Assembly: GCF_004331465.1 (NCBI RefSeq)
Contig: NZ_SJKB01000024.1
Coordinates: 1 to 64,000, forward strand
Origin: Kribbella pittospori
GTDB lineage: Bacteria; Actinomycetota; Actinomycetes; Propionibacteriales; Kribbellaceae
Length of the DNA stretch: 64,000 bases
Direction of reading: 5' to 3'
Of the stretch, positions 41,619 through 49,835 are shown piece by piece. Each line of letters starts with the position of its first letter. Within the stretch, counting starts at the first letter, position 1. A program made the position numbers and the translations under genes. Below the pieces are notes generated by a model. It had not been told where the DNA came from, did not search any database, and was given only the letters and a program-made list of their open reading frames with translations.

Positions 41619-43115
41619 ATGAGTGAGGCCCCGACCCAGACGCGCGCTACGGGCGTGCTTGCCGCCACTTGCCTGTCCACGCTGGTCGTCAACGCGAACA
41701 CGTCCGCGGTCAGCATCCTTCTGCCCGCGATCAGCGAGGACACCGGCATGGGTGTCACGACGCTCCAGTGGGCGGTGACAGGTTATTCACTGGTCGGCGC
41801 CGCGGTGATCGTGACGTCGGGGTCGATGGGAGACGTCTTCGGTCGCAAGCGGATCTTCCAGCTCGGCCTGCTGGTGTTCGTCGCCTCCTGTGTGCTCATC
41901 GCGCTGTCGAGCAGCGGCGGAATGGTCATCGCCGGGCGCGTCATCCAAGGAGCCGCCGGCGCGACCATCCTGGCGTGCGGGCTGAGCCTGCTCTCGGTGG
42001 CCAACACCGGTTCCGAACAGCTACGTGCCGTGTCCCTGTGGGGAGCAGCCGCTGCGGTGGGGGCGGCGGTGGGTCCGCTGCTCGGCGGCGTACTCGTGGA
42101 CACCACCGGGTGGCAGGGCCTGTTCTGGGTCGACGCGGTCGTCGCCGCGCTCTGCATGGTCCTCACCTACTTCACTGTGTCGGAGTCGCGCGACCCCAAC
42201 CGCTCCCGTTCGATCGACTATGCCGGCACCCTGCTCGTCGCCCTCACCCTCGCCCCGCTGATCCTTGCCCTCAGCAAGGGCAGCGCTTGGGGATGGGTCT
42301 CGGTCGCCACCATCGGCTGCCTCGTGATTTCCGTTGTCTCCGGCTACCTCTTCGTCGTCGTCGAGGGTCGCGTCAAGGTCCCACTCCTCGACCTCGCCCT
42401 GCTGCGCAACCGGATCCTGGTCGGAGCGACCATCGCCATCCTCATCGGCGCGGGCACCATCAACGGGCTGATGTACCTGCTCAGCCTCTACTTCCAGGAT
42501 CCCGCCACCCTGGGCTTCACGCCTCTGCAAGCTGGTCTCGCGACCCTCCCGGCGACGGCCGGCCTCGTCGCGGTCGCGCCCCTGGTCCCCCGGCTCGCGT
42601 CGCGCGTCGGTGGCCGGCAGGTCATCGCGGCCGGATTCCTCCTCACCGCCATCGGGTTCGGCGCCGTGGGGTTCGTCGAATCGGACTGGAGGTACGCCGC
42701 CTTCATCCTTCCGCTGATCGCCATCGCGGTCGGCATGGGGCTGTCCAACGGACCGGCCTCCTCGGCGTCGACCGCCTGCGTCGCGGAGAACCAGGTGGGC
42801 GCCGCGTCAGGAGTCTCCAACATGGCCCGGTACGTCGGCGCCGCCGTGGCCACGGCCCTCGCGGCCACCATCTACGGCAGTGTGATCGCTGATCAAACCG
42901 CCGCAGGTGCCTCGAAAGGTGACGCCCTGGCTTCTGGCCTGAGCGCCGCATCCTGGGTGATGGCGGTGATCAGTGCCGCGGGACTCCTGATGGCCATAGT
43001 CATGGGACGGCACTCCACAGCGCGCGGCACCCTGCAGGACGCAGCCGCCGCAGCCGCGGCCCACACGCACACCCTCCCCACGTCGGCAACCCCCGTCGCC
43101 GATCGAGCCAGCTGA
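41619..43115 (+). CDS. MFS drug exporter, DHA2/EmrB-QacA type
   Basis: A 498-residue protein with about 14 predicted membrane segments. Motif A-like GSMGDVFGRKRIFQLGLLVF lies between segments 2 and 3. The antiporter motif C region is AAVGAAVGPLLGGVLVDTTG. The N-terminus TQTRATGVLAATCLSTLVVN and the Ala/His-rich tail are typical. It would be a proton-driven exporter of drugs or metabolites. No dedicated TetR regulator is adjacent. Confidence 0.9.
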   Translation: MSEAPTQTRATGVLAATCLSTLVVNANTSAVSILLPAISEDTGMGVTTLQWAVTGYSLVGAAVIVTSGSMGDVFGRKRIFQLGLLVFVASCVLIALSSSGGMVIAGRVIQGAAGATILACGLSLLSVANTGSEQLRAVSLWGAAAAVGAAVGPLLGGVLVDTTGWQGLFWVDAVVAALCMVLTYFTVSESRDPNRSRSIDYAGTLLVALTLAPLILALSKGSAWGWVSVATIGCLVISVVSGYLFVVVEGRVKVPLLDLALLRNRILVGATIAILIGAGTINGLMYLLSLYFQDPATLGFTPLQAGLATLPATAGLVAVAPLVPRLASRVGGRQVIAAGFLLTAIGFGAVGFVESDWRYAAFILPLIAIAVGMGLSNGPASSASTACVAENQVGAASGVSNMARYVGAAVATALAATIYGSVIADQTAAGASKGDALASGLSAASWVMAVISAAGLLMAIVMGRHSTARGTLQDAAAAAAAHTHTLPTSATPVADRAS

Positions 43116-43137
43116 CTTCCCCCGAGCAAGCCAGCGC

Positions 43138-43516
43138 ATGAGCCCGCCCGCACCGTTCGCGGTGACAGTGAGGATCGCCAAGCTTCTGCTGGCCTCCAGC
43201 GGTGAAGGTGTCGAGATGCTCGAGAAGTACGTCGCGTGCGTCTCGCGAGCGTTCCGGATCGACGTCACGCTCCTGGTCCTGCCCGAGCAGGTGCTGCTTG
43301 CCTCACCGGGCTGTCCATCGGCCGCCGCGCCTTCTCCTGGTGGTCGGCGGATTCTTCGTGCTCACTGTCGGCGGGCTCGGGCTCCGTGGCATCACGGCCC
43401 TGCTCGGCGGGGACGTCATCTCCAGCTTCGACAACCTGCGGGGGTTCCTGCTTCAGGTGCCGACAGTGGGGATCGCCATCGCCATCGGAGTACTGGCAAC
43501 CGTCAGGCGACCTTGA
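43138..43516 (+). pseudogene. Deleted threonine/serine exporter (ThrE-like) gene
   Basis: The first frame (from 43138) reads VRIAKLLLASSGEGVEMLEK, then RAFRIDVTLLVLPEQVLLAS, the N-terminal ThrE/DUF1212 region. Near 43310 it shifts to a second frame reading LLLVVGGFFVLTVGGLGLRG, then ALLGGDVISSFDNLRGFLLQ and VGIAIAIGVLATV, the C-terminal membrane segments of the family. Several hundred residues between them are missing. It is an internal-deletion relic. Its end overlaps the convergent neighbour. Confidence 0.65.
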
Positions 43517-43907
43517 CGATCTTGCATTCGATGCCTGCCGGGCCGATCGGAGCTTCCGCCGGGGTGGTTCCTCCGAAGGTGGTCGTGCCGCGAACCTCGA
43601 AGGTCTGGCCGCCGATCCTCTGGTGCGAGGTTGCATCCAGGACCTCGACGGTCACCGAGTAGCTCGACGCGTCGCCCGAGATCGTGCCGTTGATCGTCAC
43701 CGTGCCCTGCGATCCGACGGTGTTCACCTGGCAGTCCACGCTGGTCTTGTAGCTCTTCGCGGTCCCTCCCGTCACCCCGGCCAGGTAGAGCACGACGGCG
43801 ACGCCCATCAACGCGACCAAACCAAAGCCGATGATCATCCGAGTCCGCCTGGACCGCGCACGCGAGCCATAGTCATCGTCGGCCAAGGTCCACTCACTGG
43901 TCGGCAT
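43503..43907 (-). CDS. Small single-pass membrane protein with FxLYD-like domain
   Basis: About 134 residues from the ATG at 43907 (an ATG 14 codons upstream is possible). A short basic head (SRARSRRTR) is followed by a membrane segment MIIGFGLVALMGVAVVLYLA and an exported domain with VDCQVNTVGSQGTVTINGTI, SSYSVTVEVLDATSHQRIGG and GIECKIVKVA, which resembles FxLYD domains. Two cysteines may form a disulphide. Its function is unknown. Confidence 0.7.
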   Translation of the reverse strand: MPTSEWTLADDDYGSRARSRRTRMIIGFGLVALMGVAVVLYLAGVTGGTAKSYKTSVDCQVNTVGSQGTVTINGTISGDASSYSVTVEVLDATSHQRIGGQTFEVRGTTTFGGTTPAEAPIGPAGIECKIVKVA

Positions 43908-44068
43908 CGCTGTCCCCGTAACTCTGATCGATAGGCGGTCGGTGTACACCTCAGCAGGTGAGGCTTGATCATATTCAGCTTGGCAATCGAATTCGGCCGC
44001 CGCAGGAGTTCACCGGCGCCGGTGGTCCGGGGTTGACCTACGGTGGGACGACGCCGAAGGGATGATGG

Positions 44069-45307
44069 ATGGCCGACGAGATCGACAGCCCACGTTTGCG
44101 GAAACTTGATCCGGCCGGAACTGAGGAGTTCTGGGCCGAGATCACCGAGCAGGGTGCGCCACTGGTGGAGCCTGTGCTGGATGACGACCACGAGGTCTGG
44201 CTGACCTTCCTCTACCGGTCGAGCGAGCCTGTTACCGATGTCTCGGTGTTCGGCGGCCCAGCAGGATGGCGCGCACCAGGCAACCAGATGCACCACTTGG
44301 ACGGCACCGACGTCTGGTACCTCACCTACCGGGTCCGCGCCGACCTGCGCTGTACCTACCGGCTCGCGGTCGATGACGTGGACAGCGCCGCGGCCAAGGC
44401 GGAGGACTGGGAGGAACGTACGGCGAACTGGTTCACCGATCCACTCAACCCGGCGACCTTCGTCTATCCCGAGGACGAATTCCTTGGCAATGCCGAGACC
44501 GTGGTGTCGTTGATCGAGCTACCGGCCGCGCCCGCGCAACCGTGGCTGGCTCCGCGGCCCGACGCCAACCCCGGAGAGCTCGTCCAGCATCTGCACCGTA
44601 GCGAGATCCTCGACAACCAACGCCGCATCTGGATCTACACCCCGCCCGGCTATCGACCGGACGACGAACCGTATCCGCTGCTCGTGCTGTTCGACGGCGA
44701 CGTCGTACGCGGTCCGATGCCGTTCCCCACCATCCTGGACAACCTCATCGACGACGGCCGCATCCCGCCGATGGTGGCCGTCCTCGTCGACAGCTTGAGC
44801 CAGGAAGTCCGCAACCGCGAGCTCCCCTGCGGCAGGCCCTTCCTGGAGTACCAGACCGACGAACTGCTGCCCTGGGTCCGCGAGCAGTACCGGATCACGA
44901 CCGATCCCGCGCGCACGATCGTGGCAGGTCAGAGCCATGGCGGTCAGGCCGCCGCGTTCGCGGCGCTCAACCGTCCGGACATCTTCGGCACCGTGATCTC
45001 GCAGTCGGGATCGTTCTGGTGGAGTCCCGACGACGACCACGAACACGAGTGGCTGACCCGCCAGTACGCCGAGGCCGAACGACGGCCAGTGCGGCTCTAC
45101 CTCGAGGTCGGCCTGCAAGAACGCGGCCCAACCGACAACGACGGTCCATCCATGGTGGTCGCGAACCGCCACTTCCGCACCATCCTGCACAGCAAGGGCT
45201 ACGACGTGACGTACACGGAGTACAACGGCGGCCACGACTACGTCTGCTGGCGCGGCTCGCTCGCCGACGCACTCATCACTGTTACGGCGGATCAGTTGCC
45301 CGCGTAG
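44069..45307 (+). CDS. Enterochelin-esterase (Fes)-like hydrolase
   Basis: A 412-residue protein with two parts, as in Fes. The N-terminal beta-sandwich (about 20-150) contains HEVWLTFLYRSSEPVTDVSV and WYLTYRVRADLRCTYRLAVD. The alpha/beta-hydrolase domain (about 165-410) has RRIWIYTPPGYRPDDEPYPL, nucleophile TIVAGQSHGGQAAAFAAL and final His in GGHDYVCWRGSLADAL. Fes enzymes cut ferric siderophore esters. There is no siderophore gene or clear iron box nearby, so another ester or a scavenged xenosiderophore is possible. There is no signal peptide, so it acts in the cytoplasm. Confidence 0.85.
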   Translation: MADEIDSPRLRKLDPAGTEEFWAEITEQGAPLVEPVLDDDHEVWLTFLYRSSEPVTDVSVFGGPAGWRAPGNQMHHLDGTDVWYLTYRVRADLRCTYRLAVDDVDSAAAKAEDWEERTANWFTDPLNPATFVYPEDEFLGNAETVVSLIELPAAPAQPWLAPRPDANPGELVQHLHRSEILDNQRRIWIYTPPGYRPDDEPYPLLVLFDGDVVRGPMPFPTILDNLIDDGRIPPMVAVLVDSLSQEVRNRELPCGRPFLEYQTDELLPWVREQYRITTDPARTIVAGQSHGGQAAAFAALNRPDIFGTVISQSGSFWWSPDDDHEHEWLTRQYAEAERRPVRLYLEVGLQERGPTDNDGPSMVVANRHFRTILHSKGYDVTYTEYNGGHDYVCWRGSLADALITVTADQLPA

Positions 45308-45714
45308 CTGATGGCCACGACGGTTGAGCTGCTACTGATTTTGCCGCTGTCGACCTTCTTGCCGTTGACGACCAGTACGACGGAGAGGCCGTCGGCGCCC
45401 TTGGTCTTGTGCAGGTTGACGGTGTAGGAGCCGTTCGAGGACTTGACCTGGAACGTGGCGGATCCACATCCCTTCTTGGATGTCGCGCCGATGCGGCCTG
45501 CCCAGCAGGTCTTCTTCGATGCTGTGATCCGGACGGTGGCCCCCGACTGCGTGCTCGTCTTCGTCTTCGTCTTCCCCTTGCTGCTCCCGCTCCCGCTGCT
45601 GCTGCCCTCGGCGCCGGTGCCGGCGCCGGGTGTGGTCTTGATCGGTTCGCAGCCGGTCAGCACCAGCGGGACCACAAGTGCGACCGCGAGGGCGGTCCAT
45701 CGGCGGGCAGACAT
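45292..45714 (-). CDS. Lipoprotein at the end of the peptide/protease operon
   Basis: A 140-residue protein with a type II signal: MSARRWTALAVALVVPLVLT followed by GCEPIK, a clear lipobox (LTGC). A Ser/Gly/Lys/Thr linker follows, then a small domain with two cysteines (KKTCWAGRIGATSKKGCGSA) and VVLVVNGKKVDSGKI. It starts 13 bp after the CxxC-repeat gene, so it is in the same operon, and its end overlaps the convergent esterase by 16 bp. It could be a surface receptor or immunity protein of the peptide system. That is inference. Confidence 0.75.
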   Translation of the reverse strand: MSARRWTALAVALVVPLVLTGCEPIKTTPGAGTGAEGSSSGSGSSKGKTKTKTSTQSGATVRITASKKTCWAGRIGATSKKGCGSATFQVKSSNGSYTVNLHKTKGADGLSVVLVVNGKKVDSGKISSSSTVVAISYAGN

Positions 45715-45727
45715 CGGGGGCCTCCGG

Positions 45728-46399
45728 TCATCCGGTCTTGACTGTCAGTTGTGGCTTCAGGCTGGTCGGCTTCAACTCCTTGCGGACCAGTGCTTCGATA
45801 TCGGTCAGCCCACTGCTCTTCGCCGCGGTGAGGCGAGCCGCCTTGCTGCCGGCCGAAAGCTGGGCCTCGAGTTCTCGCGCCATCGCCTCGAGCTGTTGCC
45901 GACCGTGTCGCGAGAACGCGCGGTGCTTGCTGGTGACAACCACGATCTGCACCGCGACGGCCGAGGTCGTGCAGCCGGAACAGGCCGCATTCACCGCGAA
46001 GGCACGGTTGCGAGCGGTGACCGTCGCACCGGGCCGGACCACGATGACCTGCACGGACACGCTGGTCGCGCGGCAGTTGCTGCAACTCGACCAGGCGTTC
46101 GCGACGTTGTCCGCCGTACGCTTCTTGGCCTTGTTCACGTAGATGACCTGCACTGCCGAAGCGCTGGCGCTGCACGAGTCGCAGGTCGCCGATGCGGTGG
46201 CCACGGCATCAGCCTGGGCTCGCTTGCCTCGGGCACGTTCGAACATCGCGGTCCGGTCGGTGTCCGAGCTGCCTGGCGTCGCAGGGTTGGCGGACGCGAC
46301 CAGGTCGAAGTCCTGCCCACCCCGGAACGTGAGCACGCTCGCGCTCAGGATGAGGGACGCGATGACGGTGATCGCTTGGAGTCGCCGGCTGAGGTTCAT
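45728..46399 (-). CDS. Secreted protein with three CxxC repeats
   Basis: A 223-residue protein with a signal peptide (RRLQAITVIASLILSASVLT). Three repeats of about 40 residues follow, each with a CxxC and a hydrophobic strand: CDSCSASASAVQVIYVNK, CSNCRATSVSVQVIVVRP and CSGCTTSAVAVQIVVVTS. A helical C-terminus (GRQQLEAMARELEAQLSAG) ends the protein. It overlaps the protease-MinD gene by 4 nt (ATGA). CxxC pairs outside the membrane suggest disulphide exchange, metal binding or a cross-linked surface structure. No known family was recognised. Confidence 0.75.
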   Translation of the reverse strand: MNLSRRLQAITVIASLILSASVLTFRGGQDFDLVASANPATPGSSDTDRTAMFERARGKRAQADAVATASATCDSCSASASAVQVIYVNKAKKRTADNVANAWSSCSNCRATSVSVQVIVVRPGATVTARNRAFAVNAACSGCTTSAVAVQIVVVTSKHRAFSRHGRQQLEAMARELEAQLSAGSKAARLTAAKSSGLTDIEALVRKELKPTSLKPQLTVKTG

Positions 46400-48705
46400 G
46401 AGGCTCCTTCGCCTGTCAGGGACGGATCAACCACCGACACGGGACTCCAGCGGTTCGTGGTGAAGCCGCCGGCGACCAGTTCGGCCAGTTCCAGGTAGGC
46501 ATCGCGGGTTGCCGAGCGCAAGTCGTCGAGGCCGACTGCTGCTCCGCTGTCCAGCGCCGGGTCCCAGGGGATGCGGACCGTGCCGGCGCAGCGACTGTTG
46601 AAGTGGTTCTCGATCTCGTCGAGCTGGAGCCAGCGCGGCTTGCCTCTGGTGGTGTTGATCACGGCAACCGCGGACGACACCAGGTCGGCGTGTCCGTGCT
46701 GGTCCAGCCAGTCCAGTGTCCCCGCCGCGACCCGGGCGCCGTCGAGTGCCGGCGGCATCACGACGACGATCTGGTCGGCCTCACGCAGGATGCCCTGGAT
46801 GGCGCCGTCCAGGATGCCGGTGCCGGTATCGACCAGGATCAGGTTGTAGTGCTGCGTGAGCAGGTCGAGCACAGCGCGGTAGTCCCGGTCGCCGAGCGCC
46901 TGGCTGATGGTCGGGTCGTCATCGGACGCGATCACCTCGAGCCGGCTCGGCGCCTGCGAGGTGTACTCGCGCAGATCGGCGTACTTCGTGATCAGATCGC
47001 GCTCGCCGAGGAGGTTGGTCACCGTGGCCGGGGACTCCCGGCGGACCCGGTAGATGAGCGAGCCCGCGTCAGGGTTGGCGTCGAGCGCGACCACTCGGTC
47101 GCCGCGGTGCATCGCGAGTGTGTGACCCAGCATCAGAGTGGTTGTGGTCTTTCCTGCCCCGCCCTTACGGCTCAGGGTGACTACCCTGCGCGGGCCGCGC
47201 AGCGCCGTACGGACCCGGTCGATCCGTTCGAGCTCGCGCTGCTCGGCGAGGCTGGGGCCGACGTTGATCCGGCCGCTCGAGACGAAGTACAGGCCGTGCC
47301 GCCAGCCGTTCCGGGGCGGCGTCACCCGCCGGCGGAGCATCTTGTCCTCGGTGAACAGGGCGGCACCGGTCGCCCCGCTGATGTGGTCCATCGGTTCCTC
47401 CTCGGCCGGCGACGGCGGGGTCTGCCGGGTTCGAACCGCGCGTACGACGTGGAGCACGGATCGGACGAGTACGACGCTCAGCCCGACGATCGGGAGCGCG
47501 ATCGCCAGCAGAGACAGCAGCGCGAGCGTCGCTGCGCCGATCTGCCCTGCCGCGACGAGTGTTCGTACGCCGGCCCACAGCTCACTCGAGCGATCCCAGA
47601 ACCCGGCGAGGTAGCCAGGCGCGTTCCAGGTCATGACGCCCAGACCGATGAGCAGGGCGGGGACTGTGACCATCACCCAGGTGGTGACCACGATCCGGGT
47701 ACGGAACCGCAGCGTCGCCACACCGGCGTCGTTCCGGCGACCCGGCAGAAGGCTGCGCAGAATGGGCCGGACGTGCCCGAAGAGATTCGGTACGCCGGCC
47801 AGGTCGCCGAGAATGTAGTACCCGTCGAACCGGACCACCGGCAGCAGTTGCTGGATGATCTCCAGGTGGGACAGCGCGATCACCGCGAGCAGGGGCGCCC
47901 AGCCGGTCCACAGGTACATCCCGGCCGCGATCACGATGTAGACCGCGTTGAAGTAGACGCCGCCCAGATCGGTCCGGAGCCGGCCGGCCCGGTTGAGCCG
48001 GTAGGCGGTGGTCACGTTCGTGTAGAAGGCAGGGATCCAGAGGTAGAGCCCGACGCCGATCTGTCCGGGCTTGGCGCCGCCGTACCGGCAGCCGGCCGCG
48101 TGCCCGAACTCGTGGAAGAGCGTTGCCAGTAGCAACAAAATCAGGACGGCCAGCACTCCGGCCGGATCGACCAGGGCGGCGAAGACGTCCGAGGCCGCCA
48201 GGGTGGTCAGGACCCAGACGTCGAAGGCGATCACGGCCGCCAGGACGGCGAAGATCACTGGCCGGTGGAACAGCGGTGCGAAGATCCGTGCGATCGTGCG
48301 GACCGCACCGGGCGGCAGCAGCACGCCGCGCAGGCTCAACGCGAGCAGGGGATCCGCCTTCTCCGGTCGCACCGGCGCGCCGTTCCAGAGCGCGACCAGG
48401 CCGGACGGACCGAGCTTGTCGTTGATCAGGCGGACCAGGTCGTCGGGATCGAGACGCTGACCGTACGCGCGGCTCACCCGGTCGGCCAGCAGATCGGTCG
48501 ACGAGTGTCCGTCGGCGTTCTCCACGATCAGGTAGAGCAGCTTGGTCAGCAGGACCATCTGCCGGTCGGCCCGTTCGACCAGATAGCGCTCGTCCCGGAA
48601 CCCGGACCCCTCGTACCGTCCGAGCAGGCGTACGCCGCCGACCCGGCTCGGCCTGGGTCCGCCGCGCACCGGGACCGCGCGGAGGTGGTCTTCTGTCGTT
48701 GTCAC
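46396..48705 (-). CDS. PqqD/RRE-like + M50 membrane metalloprotease + MinD-type ATPase fusion
   Basis: A 769-residue protein. Residues about 30-100 form a PqqD-like winged helix (RYLVERADRQMVLLTKLLYL, then DPDDLVRLINDKLGPSGLV), of the kind that binds RiPP leader peptides. Residues about 135-440 are a polytopic site-2 (M50) protease with HEFGH at about 197 and the second zinc motif in VVRFDGYYILGDLAGVP (about 290). Residues about 505-760 are a MinD/ParA ATPase with Walker A SRKGGAGKTTTT (about 512), VALDANPDAGS and NLILVDTGTGILDG. It starts with a GTG. A hairpin lies just upstream and the two peptide genes before that. It probably recognises and processes the peptides, with ATPase control. The fusion is unusual. 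Confidence 0.85.
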   Translation of the reverse strand: MTTTEDHLRAVPVRGGPRPSRVGGVRLLGRYEGSGFRDERYLVERADRQMVLLTKLLYLIVENADGHSSTDLLADRVSRAYGQRLDPDDLVRLINDKLGPSGLVALWNGAPVRPEKADPLLALSLRGVLLPPGAVRTIARIFAPLFHRPVIFAVLAAVIAFDVWVLTTLAASDVFAALVDPAGVLAVLILLLLATLFHEFGHAAGCRYGGAKPGQIGVGLYLWIPAFYTNVTTAYRLNRAGRLRTDLGGVYFNAVYIVIAAGMYLWTGWAPLLAVIALSHLEIIQQLLPVVRFDGYYILGDLAGVPNLFGHVRPILRSLLPGRRNDAGVATLRFRTRIVVTTWVMVTVPALLIGLGVMTWNAPGYLAGFWDRSSELWAGVRTLVAAGQIGAATLALLSLLAIALPIVGLSVVLVRSVLHVVRAVRTRQTPPSPAEEEPMDHISGATGAALFTEDKMLRRRVTPPRNGWRHGLYFVSSGRINVGPSLAEQRELERIDRVRTALRGPRRVVTLSRKGGAGKTTTTLMLGHTLAMHRGDRVVALDANPDAGSLIYRVRRESPATVTNLLGERDLITKYADLREYTSQAPSRLEVIASDDDPTISQALGDRDYRAVLDLLTQHYNLILVDTGTGILDGAIQGILREADQIVVVMPPALDGARVAAGTLDWLDQHGHADLVSSAVAVINTTRGKPRWLQLDEIENHFNSRCAGTVRIPWDPALDSGAAVGLDDLRSATRDAYLELAELVAGGFTTNRWSPVSVVDPSLTGEGAS

Positions 48706-48725
48706 GATGCGGTTGTCCCCCCACT

Positions 48726-48747
48726 GCGGGGGGCGCAGGCCCCCCGC
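48726..48747 (-). terminator. GC hairpin between peptide and protease genes (attenuator-like)
   Basis: GCGGGGGG-N6-CCCCCCGC gives an 8-bp stem 20 bp upstream of the protease-MinD start. There is no T tract. Such hairpins after precursor-peptide genes reduce read-through, so that peptide transcripts exceed enzyme transcripts. Confidence 0.5.
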
Positions 48748-48768
48748 CAGTTCCGTGCGCCGATGGAG

Positions 48769-48966
48769 CTAACGCTGGAAGGCAGCCAGGTGCTGCAGTG
48801 CGGCGGCCGTGGCGGTCGAGCCGATCGTCCCCGCATTCACCGCGATCGCCAGGTTGACGGCCGTGATGTTGGTGATGTTGATCAGTGCCAGTGCCTCGCG
48901 CGCGGGCAGCAGCTCGGCCGACTGGCCGGCGACGTCCGTACCCGAGATCCTGCCGAGATCCGTCAT
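48769..48966 (-). CDS. Putative precursor peptide 2 (65 aa)
   Basis: MTDLGRISGTDVAGQSAELL, then PAREALALINITNITAVNLA, ending HLAAFQR. It shares LPxREAL, Asn-Ile/Asn-x-Asn-x-Ala repeats and a small-residue-rich C-terminus with the 63-residue peptide upstream. AGGGGG precedes the ATG. There are no cysteines. The N-terminal 20 residues would be the leader recognised by the RRE-like domain, with LPxREAL as the likely contact. The gene is followed by the hairpin and the protease. Confidence 0.65.
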   Translation of the reverse strand: MTDLGRISGTDVAGQSAELLPAREALALINITNITAVNLAIAVNAGTIGSTATAAALQHLAAFQR

Positions 48967-49041
48967 CGAAACCCCCTCGTTCCTGCGGCATGCGGACGGC
49001 GCACTCGGTCATCGCCGCCCGCACACCCCGATTCGGCCGGC

Positions 49042-49233
49042 CTAGTGCTGCTTGACCACAATCGTCTGGATGGCCGCGGCCTTCGCCACTGACCAGTACG
49101 ACGCCGCGTTCAGCGCGACCGCCGTGTTGGATGCGTAGATGTTCGCGTAGTTGAATCCACCCAACGCCTCCCGCTCCGGCAGTACCTGGATCTCCTCCAG
49201 GTCGAGTTCGACCGCCGTCAGTTTCTCGTTCAT
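49042..49233 (-). CDS. Putative precursor peptide 1 (63 aa)
   Basis: MNEKLTAVELDLEEIQVLPE, then REALGGFNYANIYASNTAVA, ending TIVVKQH. It is acidic at the N-terminus, then LPEREALGG, then an Ala/Asn/Tyr-rich core. A strong GGAGGAGG site lies 6 nt before the ATG. It is the first gene after the SARP-type box and is related to the 65-residue peptide, which suggests duplication. No signal peptide or cysteine is present. The mature product is unknown. Confidence 0.65.
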   Translation of the reverse strand: MNEKLTAVELDLEEIQVLPEREALGGFNYANIYASNTAVALNAASYWSVAKAAAIQTIVVKQH

Positions 49234-49297
49234 GAGTCACCTCCTCCGCCCTGTTCGGTGCTCACAGCCAGTGGAAGCCCGGGAGCATGCTCAGGGT

Positions 49298-49337
49298 GTT
49301 GTCACAGCGTTGTCCCGGCGTTGTCACAGCGTTGTCA
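49298..49337 (-). promoter_or_regulatory. SARP box: four heptamer direct repeats at 11-bp spacing
   Basis: On the minus strand TGACAAC-N4-TGACAAC-N4-GGACAAC-N4-TGACAAC, with exact 11-bp period. Eight bases after the last repeat comes CATGCT, a possible -10 element, about 65 bp before the first peptide gene. AfsR/ActII-ORF4-type SARPs bind such 7+4 repeats with the last one 8 bp from the -10. A small SARP gene lies 500 bp away. Confidence 0.75.
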
Positions 49338-49459
49338 GGAAGACGGTGGTCGACGTAACGGCGTACTTCGGGGATCGTTGGGCTCATCGTGAGTCTCCCG
49401 GTGGTCCGAGCCCGCACGACACCAGGCTGCCGGTCGGATGACTCTCGGGGGAGTGAATC

Positions 49460-49687
49460 ATGACCGATCACGGGCAGTCCGAGGCCGTGCCCGACGCTGC
49501 GGCACTGGTCATCCGGGTCTGGCGGGAGCCGACCGACGAGACCGGAATGAGGGCGCGCATCACCCAGCGGCCCGACCTGGCCGCCGACGCCGAGACGACC
49601 GCTGTGGTGACCTCGCCGGAGGCCGTCTACCGCGAGGTCCGCGCCTGGCTCGAAGAGTTCGTCGGCCGAACGGCCAGTCAGTCTTGA
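49460..49687 (+). CDS. Small 75-residue protein beside the SARP gene
   Basis: Begins MTDHGQSEAVPDAAALVIRV and contains REPTDETGMRARITQRPDLA, then SPEAVYREVRAWLEEFVG. A GGGGGAG site precedes the ATG by 8 nt. No signal peptide or cysteine is present. It is divergent from the peptide genes and co-directional with the SARP gene, so it may be an accessory or regulatory protein of the peptide system. The family is not recognised. Confidence 0.6.
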   Translation: MTDHGQSEAVPDAAALVIRVWREPTDETGMRARITQRPDLAADAETTAVVTSPEAVYREVRAWLEEFVGRTASQS

Positions 49688-49835
49688 CATCCGGCCATTC
49701 CTGTCCCATGTTTCAGAGAGTGTGTGGCGGTTGGTGGTTCAGCCGTCACCCACAGCGGGGACATCTGCGAGCAACACAGCCGGGGGGCAGGCTCGATTGA
49801 CGCGCGCCGTCGCTCCCCGAGGGGGAGGCCGTGCG

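Noticed and set aside
43950..44068. Iron box before the Fes-like esterase
   Set aside because: No convincing TTAGGTTAG-type palindrome is present.
46603..48132. 509-codon open frame opposite the protease-MinD gene
   Set aside because: Antisense shadow; the minus-strand frame carries HEFGH and Walker A motifs.
49262..49387. 41-codon minus-strand ORF through the SARP box
   Set aside because: Its middle is only a translation of the 11-bp repeats, and the regulatory reading explains the sequence better.
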